A DNA stretch of 64,000 bases from Streptomyces sp. B1I3 (GCF_030816615.1 NZ_JAUSYD010000001.1:4672501-4736500), one strand, 5' to 3'; numbered from the stretch's first letter, positions 1-9,421 are shown. Notes: a model not told the origin generated them from the sequence alone. Translations and numbers: made by a program.

Positions 1-184
1 TCAGCGGCAGCACGTCCGGTCCGGTGAAGCCGCAGATCCTGTTGTACGAGGCGAGGCGGCCGGGGTCGACGCGCGCGGGCGGGAGCACCACCCGGGTGGA
101 GGGGAGCGTGGCGCCGGAACGTCCCGCCCGCTTGAACGGCGAGGTGACTGCCCCGCGTACGAGGGTGACGGTCAGGCCGGTCAC
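1..184 (-). CDS. MaoC-family (R)-specific hydratase/dehydratase, N-terminal part only
   Basis: Only about 61 N-terminal residues are inside the window; the gene runs off the left edge. The visible protein begins MTGLTVTLVRGAVTSPFKR and continues with a stretch (VDPGRLASYNRICGF) of the kind that opens the double-hotdog MaoC enoyl hydratases. The GTG start lies 4 bp after the stop of the FabG4-like reductase, so the two genes are co-transcribed. Context supports the call more than the fragment does: in Mycobacterium tuberculosis the fabG4 gene is followed by htdX (a MaoC hydratase) and is divergent from fadA2, the same order as here. An alternative GTG 12 bp upstream would overlap the reductase. 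Confidence 0.6.
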   Translation of the reverse strand, partial: MTGLTVTLVRGAVTSPFKRAGRSGATLPSTRVVLPPARVDPGRLASYNRICGFTGPDVLPL

Positions 185-188
185 GGCG

Positions 189-1508
189 TCACGCACCCAG
201 CAGGCTCTGGCCGCAGACCCGCACGACCTGGCCGTTGACGGCGCTGGAGGCGGGCTGGGCGAGCCACGCGGTGGTCTCGGCGACGTCGACCGGGAGTCCG
301 CCCTGGGACAGGGAGTTCATCCTGCGGCCGGCCTCGCGGACGAGGAGCGGGACGGCTGCCGTCATCTTCGTCTCGATGAAGCCCGGTGCGACCGCGTTGA
401 CGGTGACGCCGTGGCCGGCGGCGGCGCGTGGGGCCAGGGAACGGACGAGCCCGATGATGCCCGCCTTGCTGGCCGCGTAGTTGGTCTGGCCGTTGTTGCC
501 CGCGATCCCGGCTATGGACGCGGTGGCGACTATTCGTCCGCCGCGGCGGACGGTGCCCGCCTCCAGGAGCGCGTCGGTGGTGCGCAGGACGCTGTTCAGG
601 TTGACCTCCATGACCGAGGCCCAGCGGTCGGCCGGCATGTTGGCGAGCCTGCGGTCGCGGGTGATGCCCGCGTTGTGGACCAGGACGTCGAGACCATCAG
701 ATGCGGTCGCTGCGATCAGGCCGGCCGCGTCGGGTGCGGTGATGTCGAGGGCCAGGGCGGTCGCTCCGAGGCGGTCGGCGGTACGGACCAGGTCCTCCCG
801 GGCCTGGGGCACGTCCAGGCAGATCACCTGGGCGCCGTCCCTGGCCAGGACGGAGGCGACGGCGGCCCCGATGCCCCGGGCGGCCCCGGTGACCAGCGCC
901 GTGCGGCCGGCCAGCGGCGCCGCCCAGTCGGCGACCGGGTCCGGGGCCGTGCCGTCGAGCTCGATGACCTGGCCGCTGACGTACGCGGACCGGGGGGACA
1001 GCAGGAAGCGGAGCGTGGACTCGGCCGATGCGGCGGCCCCGGGGGCGATGCGCAGCAGCTGGACGGTGGTGCCCCTGCCGATCTCCTTGCCGAGCGAACG
1101 CACGAATCCTTCGAGGGCCTGCTGGGCCGCCGCCTGGTGGTGGTCGCCGGCGGACGGCGGTGTGCCGAGAACGACGACGCGCCCACCGGCGGCCGACGAC
1201 CGCACGACGGGGTGGAGGGCGGCGTGTACGTCGCCGAGTCCGGTGACGGTGGTGATTCCGGTCGCATCGAGGACGATGGCCGCCGGACGCTCCGCGCGCT
1301 CGGTGACCTTCAGCCCGGTCGCGGCGAGTACCGCGCCGAGTGTCCCGGGGTGGGCGGACGCACCCGCTGTGAGGTGCAGCAACGGCCCGTCCAGCGTGGG
1401 CGTCCCCACCGTCCACCGTCGCAGCGGGGCGGGTTCTGGAAGGCCGAGCCTGCGGGTCAGCAGGCGGCCGGGTGCTGTGCCGGTGAAGCGGAGATAGCGA
1501 TCGGCCAT
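189..1508 (-). CDS. fabG4: Long FabG4-type 3-oxoacyl-(ACP/CoA) reductase
   Basis: 439 residues, nearly twice the length of a normal FabG. The C-terminal half is a complete short-chain dehydrogenase: TGAARGIG at about 207-214, HNAG at 278-281, catalytic Ser331, Tyr344 and Lys348 in YAASK. The N-terminal 200 residues look like a degenerate Rossmann or flavodoxin-like domain that has lost the nucleotide motif, as in M. tuberculosis FabG4 (about 454 aa). It should reduce 3-oxoacyl thioesters with NAD(P)H, acting with the downstream MaoC hydratase and the divergent thiolase in fatty-acid elongation or degradation. The ATG has a GGGAG ribosome site about 8 bp upstream. The operator-like repeat at 1537-1558 lies directly upstream. 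Confidence 0.88.
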   Translation of the reverse strand: MADRYLRFTGTAPGRLLTRRLGLPEPAPLRRWTVGTPTLDGPLLHLTAGASAHPGTLGAVLAATGLKVTERAERPAAIVLDATGITTVTGLGDVHAALHPVVRSSAAGGRVVVLGTPPSAGDHHQAAAQQALEGFVRSLGKEIGRGTTVQLLRIAPGAAASAESTLRFLLSPRSAYVSGQVIELDGTAPDPVADWAAPLAGRTALVTGAARGIGAAVASVLARDGAQVICLDVPQAREDLVRTADRLGATALALDITAPDAAGLIAATASDGLDVLVHNAGITRDRRLANMPADRWASVMEVNLNSVLRTTDALLEAGTVRRGGRIVATASIAGIAGNNGQTNYAASKAGIIGLVRSLAPRAAAGHGVTVNAVAPGFIETKMTAAVPLLVREAGRRMNSLSQGGLPVDVAETTAWLAQPASSAVNGQVVRVCGQSLLGA

Positions 1509-1536
1509 TGTCCGGACTCCCTGCTCGGTCGTAGAT

Positions 1537-1558
1537 TTACTCCAGAGTAAGGTTACTC
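1537..1558. promoter_or_regulatory. Overlapping palindromic operator, TetR type
   Basis: TTACTC-CA-GAGTAA at 1537-1550 is a perfect inverted repeat. Its right arm is reused in GAGTAA-GG-TTACTC at 1545-1558. The site sits in the 76-bp gap between the divergent fabG4-like and thiolase genes, where one regulator could control both. Architecture and position suggest a TetR-family lipid-responsive repressor, but no regulator gene is adjacent in the window. Confidence 0.6.
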
Positions 1559-1584
1559 AAGGGTCAGGAGCTGGTCGAGATGAG

Positions 1585-2862
1585 TTGGTCGAGTTGATTC
1601 CCCTCGCACTTCCGCAGCCGCGCCGGGTCGCCGTCATCGGCGGCAGCCGCATCCCGTTCGCCCGCTCCGACGGCCCGTACGCGCGGGCCTCCAACCAGGA
1701 GATGCTCACCGCCGCGCTGGACGGGCTGGCCGAACGGTTCGGCCTGCGCGGGCAGCAGGTCGGGGAGTTCGTGGCCGGAGCGGTCCTCAAGCACAGCCGG
1801 GACTTCAATCTGGCCCGCGAGACCGTCCTGGGTTCCTCCCTCGACCCGCGCACCCCGGCGTACGACATCCAGCAGGCGTGCGGCACCGGCCTGCAGGCCG
1901 TCGTCGCCGCCGCCAACAAGATCGCGCTGGGTGCCGTCGACTCGGCTGTCGCAGGCGGTGCGGACACCACGAGCGACGCACCCCTGGGCGTCAACGACCA
2001 GCTGCGGAGGATCCTTCTGGAGGCCCGCCGGGCGAAGTCGGCGGGTGGCCGGCTCAAGGCGCTGGCGGCCGTGCGCCCCCGTCACCTCGTCCCGGACATC
2101 CCCCGCAACTCCGAGCCGCGCACGGGCCTCTCGATGGGGGAGCACGCCGCTGTCACCGCCCGGAAGTGGGGGGTCGGCCGCGAGGAGCAGGACCTGCTGG
2201 CGGCCACCAGCCACCAGCGGCTCGCCGCGGCGTACGAACGCGGCTTCCTGGACGACCTCGTCGTCCCCTTCCTCGGCCTGGAACGCGACCAGAATCTCCG
2301 TCCCGGCTCCACGGCCGGGAAACTCGCCACGCTGAAGCCGGTGTTCGGCACGGACCACCCCGACGCGACGATGACCGCGGGCAATTCGACCCCGCTCACC
2401 GACGGCGCGGCCACCGTGCTGCTGGCGAGCGAGGAGTGGGCGGCGGATCGCGGGCTGGAGCCGCTGGCGTATCTCTCGCTGTACGAGACGGCAGCCGTGG
2501 ACTACGTGAACGGCGAGGACGGGCTGCTGATGGCGCCCGCGTACGCCGTACCGCGCTTGCTGGAGCGGGCCGGGCTCACGACGGCGGACTTCGACCTCTT
2601 CGAGATCCATGAGGCCTTCGCCTCACAGGTCCTCGCCACACTGGCCGCCTGGGAGAGACAGGGGCTGGCACCCGTCGACAGGGCCAGACTGAACGTGGCC
2701 GGTTCCTCCCTCGCCACCGGGCACCCCTTCGCCGCGACCGGCGCGCGCATCGTGGCGACCCTGGCCAAGCTCCTGGCAGAGCGGGGAGCCCCGGGTCGCG
2801 GCCTGATCTCCATCTGTGCGGCGGGCGGCCAGGGCGTCACGGCCGTCCTGGAACGCCCCTGA
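1585..2862 (+). CDS. fadA2: Acetyl-CoA C-acetyltransferase, FadA2 type
   Basis: 425-residue thiolase. The nucleophilic cysteine is C99 in QQACGTG; His342 (EIHEAF), His380 (GSSLATGHPFAATGAR) and C411 (ISICAAGGQG) complete the active site. It should cleave or form acetoacetyl-CoA or longer 3-oxoacyl-CoA. It is divergent from the FabG4-like reductase, the same arrangement as M. tuberculosis fadA2 and fabG4, so the locus contains thiolase, reductase and hydratase, three of the four beta-oxidation/elongation steps. The start is uncertain: TTG at 1585 or TTG at 1594, both within reach of the GGAG at 1567-1570. No ATG or GTG gives a plausible N terminus. Confidence 0.88.
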   Translation: MVELIPLALPQPRRVAVIGGSRIPFARSDGPYARASNQEMLTAALDGLAERFGLRGQQVGEFVAGAVLKHSRDFNLARETVLGSSLDPRTPAYDIQQACGTGLQAVVAAANKIALGAVDSAVAGGADTTSDAPLGVNDQLRRILLEARRAKSAGGRLKALAAVRPRHLVPDIPRNSEPRTGLSMGEHAAVTARKWGVGREEQDLLAATSHQRLAAAYERGFLDDLVVPFLGLERDQNLRPGSTAGKLATLKPVFGTDHPDATMTAGNSTPLTDGAATVLLASEEWAADRGLEPLAYLSLYETAAVDYVNGEDGLLMAPAYAVPRLLERAGLTTADFDLFEIHEAFASQVLATLAAWERQGLAPVDRARLNVAGSSLATGHPFAATGARIVATLAKLLAERGAPGRGLISICAAGGQGVTAVLERP

Positions 2863-3119
2863 CGGCAGGGCCTCCGAGTGAGTCAGGATCAGCGTGGGAG
2901 TCAGGATCGGCCCGGACGCACCGAACCCCGGGCACCCGCCGCTCCCCGCCTGACGCCGACGACGCCGACGACGCCCGCCGATCACGCTCGACACCCGACG
3001 GCACCCGACGCCGCCGGCCACGCACGACGCACGTGTTCTACCCCGCGCACCCAGCAGCCGCACCGGCGCCGGACCCAGGGACGGGACCGCCGCCGGCCCC
3101 CTTGTCGAGGAGCCGCCCC

Positions 3120-5048
3120 GTGTCCACGCCCGCCTCTGCCGCCGTGCCCCCTCCGCCCGCCGCGCCCACCGTCCCGATCCTGGTCGAGCCGGCCAGGACC
3201 CGAGGGGCGGACGGCACCGTGCGGGAAGTGTCCGTTCCCCTGTTCGCGCCGACCGTCCGGCGAGGGTCACTCGCCGAGATCCCCTACGACAACGCGCGCG
3301 AGGCCCCGACCGAGGCCGTCCTCAGCCGTGAGCAGGCCGACGGCAGCTGGCAGGACGTGAGCGCCGCCGACTTCGCCACGGAGGTCCAGGCCGTCGCCAA
3401 AGGGCTGATAGCGGAGGGCCTCCAGGCCGGTGACCGGGTCGCGATCATGGCGCGTACGACCTACGAGTGGACGCTGCTCGACTTCGCCTCCTGGGCCGCC
3501 GGGCTGGTCACCGTGCCCATCTACCCCACCTCGTCCGCCTTCCAGACCCGCTGGATACTCCAGGACTCCGGGGCGGCGGCCTGTGCCGTGGAGAGCAAGG
3601 AGCAGGGCCGGATGGTCAGCCAGGAGCGGCAGCAGCTCGCCGGCCTCACCCATCTCTGGCAATTCGACGCGGGTGTCATCGGCCGGCTGAAGGAGCTGGG
3701 CACGAACATCCCCGACGCGGTCGTCGCCGCCCGCCGCGCCACCCTGGAACCGCACACCCCCGCCACCATCATCTACACCTCGGGCACCACAGGCCGCCCC
3801 AAGGGCTGCGTACTGACCCACGGCAACTTCTTCGCCGAGGTCGACAACGCCATCGAGCTGCTCCACCCCGTCTTCACCTCGGTGTCCAAGTACCCCGCCT
3901 CCACCCTGCTGTTCCTCCCCCTCTCCCACGTGTTCGGACGGATGGTCGCGATCGGCTGCATGCGCGCCCGGGTCAGGCTCGGGCACGCGCCGTCCATCCG
4001 GACCGAGGACCTGCTGGCGGACCTGGCCGGCTTCAAGCCGTCCTTCCTGCTGGCCATCCCCTACGTGCTGGAGAAGGTGTACAACACCGGCCGGGCCACC
4101 GCGGAGAAGATGGGCCGCGCCTCCTCCTTCGACCGTGCCGCCCGCATCGCCCAGCGCTACGGCGAAGCGGTCGAGGCCGCCGAACACGGTACCGGCCCCG
4201 GTCCCGGCCTCGGGCTGCGCGCCGCCCGCGCCCTCTACGACCCTCTGGTCTACCGCCGCATCCGGGCCGCTTTGGGCGGGCGGGTCCGGTACGCGATCTG
4301 TGGCGGCTCCCCGCTGGGGCACCGGCTCGCCGCGTTCTACGCGGGTGCGGGCATCCAGATCTTCGAGGGCTACGGCCTGACGGAGACCACCGCCGCCGCC
4401 ACGGTCACCCCACCCCTCAGGCCCCGCCTGGGCACGGTGGGCTGGCCGCTGCCGGGCACGGCCGTGCGGATCGCCGACGACGGGGAGGTCCTGCTCAAGG
4501 GCGGCCAGGTCTTCCAGGGCTACTGGGACTCGGAGCGTGGCGAGGCCGTTCCGTGCCTGGAGGACGACTGGTTCGCGACCGGCGACCTGGGCGCGCTCGA
4601 CGAGGACGGCTACCTCACCATCACCGGCCGCAAGAAGGACGTCATCATCACGTCCGGCGGCAAGAACGTCACTCCGGCCCCGCTGGAGGACTGGCTGCGG
4701 GCGCACCCACTGATCAGCCAGTGTCTCGTGGTCGGTGACAACCGCCCCTTCGTCACCGCCCTGATCACCCTGGAGCCCGACGGGCTGGCGCACTGGCGCA
4801 GGATGCGGAAGAAGGAGGGCGTCCCCCTGCCCGAGCTCGTCCGTGACGACGAGCTGCGTGCGGTGCTGCAGCGTGCGGTCGACGAGGCCAACCGGCTGGT
4901 GTCGCGCGCCGAGTCCATCCGTGCGTTCACGATCCTGCCGGAGGATTTCACCGAGGAGAACGGGCACCTCACGCCCTCCCTGAAGGTCAAGCGGGACGCG
5001 ATCACCCGGGACTTCGCGGCGGAGATCGAGGAGCTGTACCGCGGGTGA
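3120..5048 (+). CDS. Long-chain fatty-acid--CoA ligase, FadD15-like
   Basis: AMP-forming adenylating enzyme of 642 residues from the GTG at 3120, which has GAGGAG 8-10 bp upstream; the in-frame ATG-free extension further upstream is proline-rich and looks non-coding. The P-loop-like motif TIIYTSGTTGRPKG is at about 216-229, followed by GYGLTETTA and GRKKDVIITSGGKNVTP near the C terminus. It should activate fatty acids as acyl-AMP and then acyl-CoA at the membrane, feeding the adjacent thiolase/FabG4/MaoC enzymes. It lies 257 bp downstream of the thiolase in the same direction. That gap holds low-complexity GACGCC-type repeats and a repeated GAGTCAGGATC, and could hold its own promoter. Confidence 0.88.
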   Translation: MSTPASAAVPPPPAAPTVPILVEPARTRGADGTVREVSVPLFAPTVRRGSLAEIPYDNAREAPTEAVLSREQADGSWQDVSAADFATEVQAVAKGLIAEGLQAGDRVAIMARTTYEWTLLDFASWAAGLVTVPIYPTSSAFQTRWILQDSGAAACAVESKEQGRMVSQERQQLAGLTHLWQFDAGVIGRLKELGTNIPDAVVAARRATLEPHTPATIIYTSGTTGRPKGCVLTHGNFFAEVDNAIELLHPVFTSVSKYPASTLLFLPLSHVFGRMVAIGCMRARVRLGHAPSIRTEDLLADLAGFKPSFLLAIPYVLEKVYNTGRATAEKMGRASSFDRAARIAQRYGEAVEAAEHGTGPGPGLGLRAARALYDPLVYRRIRAALGGRVRYAICGGSPLGHRLAAFYAGAGIQIFEGYGLTETTAAATVTPPLRPRLGTVGWPLPGTAVRIADDGEVLLKGGQVFQGYWDSERGEAVPCLEDDWFATGDLGALDEDGYLTITGRKKDVIITSGGKNVTPAPLEDWLRAHPLISQCLVVGDNRPFVTALITLEPDGLAHWRRMRKKEGVPLPELVRDDELRAVLQRAVDEANRLVSRAESIRAFTILPEDFTEENGHLTPSLKVKRDAITRDFAAEIEELYRG

Positions 5049-5228
5049 CCGGAGAGGGCCCGAAGGTGGCCGAAAGATGACGTCGGTAAATTTTGAATCG
5101 GGTGAAAACGGACAGGGGTGCGATTACCGTACGTCATCCTTCGCGCCCCTGAGGTGTCAATTGCAAGGTGGTGAGCATCAAGGGCCTTCGATGCGGTGAG
5201 TAGTTTGTTGATCTGGTCTGCCAACTCA

Positions 5229-5254
5229 AGGGTGAGACAGCGGAGTCTCACCCT
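5229..5254. terminator. Perfect 10-bp hairpin upstream of the permease
   Basis: AGGGTGAGAC and GTCTCACCCT form a 10-bp stem with a 6-base loop. It ends 36 bp before the permease ATG, after the acyl-CoA ligase gene. No U-run follows, so it could be a terminator for the upstream gene or a structured element in the permease 5' leader. Confidence 0.5.
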
Positions 5255-5290
5255 CCGGATGTGGATATCGCAGCGCATACCGTCCTCTTC

Positions 5291-6859
5291 ATGACTCAGC
5301 TGGATGCGCGGCCACAGGCCGGAGACACGGTAAGGGGAGACGCCCCGGCCGACGGCGGTGTACGCGAGAAGGGGCTCGGCGGGAACTCCGTCGGACTGAT
5401 GGGCAGCGCCGTCATCGGCGTCTCCACCGTCGCCCCCGTGTACTGCCTCACCTCCACGCTCGGCTCCACCGCCGGTGAGGTCGGCGTGCAGATGCCCGCC
5501 GTGTTCCTGGCCGGATTCCTGCCGATGCTGCTGGTGGCCTTCGCCTACCGGGAGCTCAACAAGGTCATGCCGGACTGCGGCACCTCGTTCACCTGGACGG
5601 TCAAGGCCTTCGGGCCGCGCCTGGGCTGGATGTGCGGCTGGGGCCTGGTCATCGCGACGATCATCGTCCTGTCGAACCTGGCGGGCGTCGCCACCTCCTA
5701 CTTCTGGCTGCTGGCCGGCGAGGTGTCCGGGAGCGACTCGGTCGCCGCCCTGGACGACAACAAGGCCGTCCACATCCTCACCTGTCTCCTGCTCATCGCC
5801 GTGGCGACGGCGATCAGCTACCGGGGGATGACGGCCACCAAGAGCATCCAGTACGCCCTCGTCGGCCTGCAGCTCGTCGTCCTCGCCGTGTTCGTCGTGA
5901 TGGCGGTGCAGAAGGCGGGCAGCGGTGACTTCTCCGGCTCGTCGCTGGACTTCTCCTGGTCCTGGCTGAATCCGTTCGCCGTCCAGTCCTTCGCCGCCTT
6001 CACGGCCGGCCTCTCCCTCTCGATCTTCATGTTCTGGGGCTGGGACGCCTGTCTCACCGCCAACGAGGAGACCACCGGCAGCGAGAAGACACCGGGCCGC
6101 GCCGCGCTCATCGCGATGGTCGTCCTGGTCGGTTCCTACCTCGCCACCGGCATCGCCGCCCAGATGGCCGTCGGCTCCGGTGACTCGGGGCTCGGCCTCT
6201 CCAACCCGGACACCTCCGACAACGTCTTCGCCGCCCTCGCCGGCCCGGTCATGGGCCCCGGCCTCGGCATCCTGCTCTTCCTGGCGGTGCTGGCGTCGGC
6301 CGCCGCGAGCCTGCAGACCACGTTCATCCCGGTGGCGCGCACGGTCCTGGCGATGTCGGCCTACGAAGCCCTGCCCGCCTCCTACGCCCGTGTCCACCCC
6401 CGCTTCCGGACCCCCGGCAAGGCCACCGTCGTGGCGGGCGTCGCGACCGGTGTCTTCTACACGGTGATGACGCTGGTCAGCGAGCACGTCCTGGTCGACA
6501 CGATCTACGCCCTCGGCCTGATGATCTGCTTCTACTACGCGCTGACGGCCTTCGCCTGTGCCTGGTACTTCCGCGCCGACCTGACCAGCTCCGCACGCGA
6601 TCTCGTCTTCAAGGGCCTCTTCCCCGTCGTCGGCGGCATCCTGCTCACCGCTGTCTTCGGCAAGACCCTGTACGACATGTGGGACCCGGCCTACGGCTCC
6701 GGCTCGTCCGTCCTGGGCGTCGGTTCGGTCTTCGTCATCGGAGTCGGGCTGCTGCTGCTCGGCGTGGTACTGATGCTGGCGATGCAGCGCCGAAGCCCGG
6801 CGTTCTTCCGCGGCGAGGTGCTGACGAAGGAGACCCCCGCGCTGGTCGTCCAGGACTGA
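5291..6859 (+). CDS. APC-family amino acid permease
   Basis: 522 residues from the ATG at 5291 (an upstream GTG at 5261 would add ten residues and reach into the leader). The protein has the usual pattern of about 12 hydrophobic segments. The first begins GLGGNSVGLMGSAVIGVSTVAPVY-like, with the glycine-rich unwound helix 1 typical of the APC superfamily. A cytoplasmic membrane importer or exchanger of amino acids or amines is the likely role; the substrate cannot be read from sequence. It stands alone between the acyl-CoA ligase and an F420-type oxidoreductase, 77 bp before the latter. The 5' leader carries a stable hairpin. Confidence 0.85.
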   Translation: MTQLDARPQAGDTVRGDAPADGGVREKGLGGNSVGLMGSAVIGVSTVAPVYCLTSTLGSTAGEVGVQMPAVFLAGFLPMLLVAFAYRELNKVMPDCGTSFTWTVKAFGPRLGWMCGWGLVIATIIVLSNLAGVATSYFWLLAGEVSGSDSVAALDDNKAVHILTCLLLIAVATAISYRGMTATKSIQYALVGLQLVVLAVFVVMAVQKAGSGDFSGSSLDFSWSWLNPFAVQSFAAFTAGLSLSIFMFWGWDACLTANEETTGSEKTPGRAALIAMVVLVGSYLATGIAAQMAVGSGDSGLGLSNPDTSDNVFAALAGPVMGPGLGILLFLAVLASAAASLQTTFIPVARTVLAMSAYEALPASYARVHPRFRTPGKATVVAGVATGVFYTVMTLVSEHVLVDTIYALGLMICFYYALTAFACAWYFRADLTSSARDLVFKGLFPVVGGILLTAVFGKTLYDMWDPAYGSGSSVLGVGSVFVIGVGLLLLGVVLMLAMQRRSPAFFRGEVLTKETPALVVQD

Positions 6860-6936
6860 ATCTCGGCCGACGCTCCGATCCGCCCGCCGCACGGCATACG
6901 TTGGGACCGCCACGGACGACGACGGAGGTGCCCTTC

Positions 6937-7782
6937 ATGCGGATCGCCACAACGATCTTCCTCACCGACGGGACGATCACACCGGTACGGCTCGCGCGAG
7001 AGCTCGAACAGCGGGGTTTCGCCGGGCTGTACCTGCCCGAGCACACCCACATCCCTGTGGGCCGGGAGACCCCCTACCCGGCGGGCGGTGAGCTTCCGGC
7101 GGAGTACGGCCGCACCCTCGACCCGTTCGTCGCCCTGGGCCAGGCCGCGGCGGTCACCGAGCGGCTGGAGCTCGGCACCGGTGTCACGCTGGTCGCCCAG
7201 CACGACCCCATCGACCTGGCGAAAAAGGCCGCCACGCTCGACCACCTCTCGGGCGGCCGGTTCACGCTCGGCGTCGGTCTGGGATGGAACGTCGAGGAGG
7301 CCGCGGACCACGGCGTCCACTGGCCGACCCGGCGTTCGCTGGTCCGGGGGCGAATGGCCCTGATGCGGGCCCTGTGGGCGGAGGAGCCGACGGCGTACGA
7401 GGGTGAGTTCGGCTCCGTCCGGGCGAGCCACGCGTACCCGAAACCGGTACGGAAGCCCCGAGGCCCGGTCAGTGGCCCGCGCACCCTGATCGGCGGGACG
7501 GCGGGGCCCAAGCTGTTCGACCAGATCGCCCAGGACGCCGACGGCTGGCTGCCCATCGGAGGGCGCGGCCTCGCGGATTCCCTGCCGCGGCTGCGCACCG
7601 CCTGGGAGCAGGCCGGCCGGGACCCGGAGCAGCTCCACGTGGTGCCGTACGCGGTGGTGCCCGATCCGGGCAAGCTGGCGTACTACACGGACCTGGGGAT
7701 CTCGGAGGTCGTCCTTCAACTGCCCCCGGCCGAGGAGGCGGAGGTGCTGCGCGCGCTGGACGCGTACGCGGCGTATCTGTGA
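6937..7782 (+). CDS. LLM-class, probably F420-dependent, oxidoreductase
   Basis: 281 residues from the ATG at 6937, preceded by GGAGG 8 bp upstream. The sequence has the bacterial luciferase-like TIM-barrel pattern: start MRIATTIFLTDG, LGTGVTLVAQHDPI, AKKAATLDHLSGGRFTLGVGLGW (split here, about residues 95-117) and IGGTAGPKLFDQIAQDADGW. That pattern fits the TIGR03619-type subfamily of F420-dependent oxidoreductases. The window also encodes FbiC for making the F420 deazaflavin, so the cofactor is available. Substrate unknown. FMN use cannot be excluded. Confidence 0.82.
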   Translation: MRIATTIFLTDGTITPVRLARELEQRGFAGLYLPEHTHIPVGRETPYPAGGELPAEYGRTLDPFVALGQAAAVTERLELGTGVTLVAQHDPIDLAKKAATLDHLSGGRFTLGVGLGWNVEEAADHGVHWPTRRSLVRGRMALMRALWAEEPTAYEGEFGSVRASHAYPKPVRKPRGPVSGPRTLIGGTAGPKLFDQIAQDADGWLPIGGRGLADSLPRLRTAWEQAGRDPEQLHVVPYAVVPDPGKLAYYTDLGISEVVLQLPPAEEAEVLRALDAYAAYL

Positions 7783-7917
7783 GGAACCTGTGGCCGGGAC
7801 GTGCCGGTGGTGATCTTCCGGTGCGGCTATCGACGCTAACATCGCCTCCATCACCTCCGGACATCGATGGTGCGGCCCGTGTGCCTGTGTGCCCGGCTGC
7901 CTGGGAGCGGGAGCACG

Positions 7918-9402
7918 ATGAACAGGCCGTTGCGGCACATAGCCATCTTCTGCGGGCTCTTGATGCTGGCCCTGCTGGTACGCACCAACTGGCTCCAGTA
8001 CGCCAGGAGCGAGGAGCTCGCCACCCACGAGCACAACCGGCGGGTCAAGATCACCCAGTTCGCGACGCCGCGCGGCGACATCATCGTGAACGGCAAGGCG
8101 ATCACGGGGTCGAAGGAGGTCGAGGGGACCGACTTCAAGTACCAGCGCACGTTCAAGCAGGGCGCGATGTACGCACCCGTCACCGGCTACGCCTCCCAGG
8201 CGCAGGGCATGTCCCTCCTGGAGAAGACGTACGACAGCATCCTCAGCGGCCAGGACGAGCGCTTCGCCTTCCGGCACGCCAAGGACATCCTCACGGGTGA
8301 GGAGCGGCGCGCCGGCGATGTGATCACGACCATCGACCCCAAGGCCCAGGAGGCGGCCTACAAGGGTCTGACCGACCTCGACGCACGGGGTGCGGTCGTC
8401 GCCCTCGACCCGAAGACCGGAAAGGTCCTCGCCCTGGTGTCGACGCCCTCGTACGACCCATCGGTCTTCGCCGGCAACTCCTTCAAGGAGGGCGACAAGT
8501 TCCAGGCGCTGGTCGACGACAAGGGCAAACCGCTGGCCAACCGCCCGCTGCGCGAGACCTTCCCGCCCGGCTCCACCTTCAAGATCCTCACTGCCGCCGC
8601 GGCCCTGGAACACGGCGTCGTCACGGACGTCGACGCCCGCACCGACGCGGCGTCCCCCTACCCGCTGCCGCTGTCGAGCAGCAGGATCAGCAGTGAGGCG
8701 GGCGACGCGACCTGCAACAAGGCGTCGATGAAGACGGCCATGCAGCACTCCTGCAACAACGTCTTCCTGGACGCCGCCCTCAAGGTGGGCGACGAGGGGA
8801 TGCGCGAGACGGCCGAGAAGTTCGGCTTCAACGAGGACGTCTACTCCGACGCCTTCGGCGACATGCTCGCGACGAGGAGTCTCTACCCCGAGTCGCTGGA
8901 CAAGCCCGGCACCGCCCTCACCGGCATGGGCCAGGGCAGCCTCACGAGCACCCCGATGCAGATGGCGATGGTCACGGCGGCCCTCGCCAACGACGGCAAG
9001 CTGATGCAGCCGTACATCGTCGACGAGCTGCGCGGCCCGGACCTGTCCACCCTGGAGAAGAACGAGCCGCAGCTCAAGAGCCAGGCCGTCTCCGAGGAGA
9101 CGGCGAAGAAGGTCCAGGAAATGATGGAGTTCACCGCCGCGGAGGGCAGCGCGAGGCGCGCGCTGATCGACGGCGTGACGGTGGGCGGCAAGACGGGTAC
9201 GGCTCAGCGCGGCGACGACGTGAGCAAGGAAGTCCCGTACGGCTGGTTCGTCTCGTACGGCAAGAAGGCGGACGGCCAGTCGGTGGCGGTCGCCGTGTTC
9301 ATCGACCCGACGGCGATGGACATCTCGCGGTCGGACATCTCGGGTGGTGGCCTGGGTGGCCCGATCGCGAAGAAGGTCATGGAGGCGGTGCTGGGCGAGT
9401 AG
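7918..9402 (+). CDS. pbpA: Class B penicillin-binding protein, PbpA-like D,D-transpeptidase
   Basis: 494 residues from the ATG at 7918, close to the 491 of M. tuberculosis PbpA. A single N-terminal membrane anchor (about residues 5-25) is followed by a dimerisation domain and a transpeptidase domain. The three penicillin-binding motifs are visible: STFK with Ser219, SCN with Ser278, and KTGT with Lys425. It should crosslink peptidoglycan outside the membrane, probably in division or sporulation. No FtsW/RodA partner, FHA gene or kinase is adjacent, unlike the pknAB/pbpA cluster, so this is a stand-alone paralogue. A strong terminator follows. Confidence 0.88.
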   Translation: MNRPLRHIAIFCGLLMLALLVRTNWLQYARSEELATHEHNRRVKITQFATPRGDIIVNGKAITGSKEVEGTDFKYQRTFKQGAMYAPVTGYASQAQGMSLLEKTYDSILSGQDERFAFRHAKDILTGEERRAGDVITTIDPKAQEAAYKGLTDLDARGAVVALDPKTGKVLALVSTPSYDPSVFAGNSFKEGDKFQALVDDKGKPLANRPLRETFPPGSTFKILTAAAALEHGVVTDVDARTDAASPYPLPLSSSRISSEAGDATCNKASMKTAMQHSCNNVFLDAALKVGDEGMRETAEKFGFNEDVYSDAFGDMLATRSLYPESLDKPGTALTGMGQGSLTSTPMQMAMVTAALANDGKLMQPYIVDELRGPDLSTLEKNEPQLKSQAVSEETAKKVQEMMEFTAAEGSARRALIDGVTVGGKTGTAQRGDDVSKEVPYGWFVSYGKKADGQSVAVAVFIDPTAMDISRSDISGGGLGGPIAKKVMEAVLGE

Positions 9403-9421
9403 GCAGCCACCCGAGGGACGA

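Noticed and set aside
2863..3119. N-terminal extension of the acyl-CoA ligase into the upstream repeat-rich region
   Set aside because: The upstream segment encodes only Pro/Ala/Arg-rich low complexity; the GTG at 3120 has a strong ribosome site.
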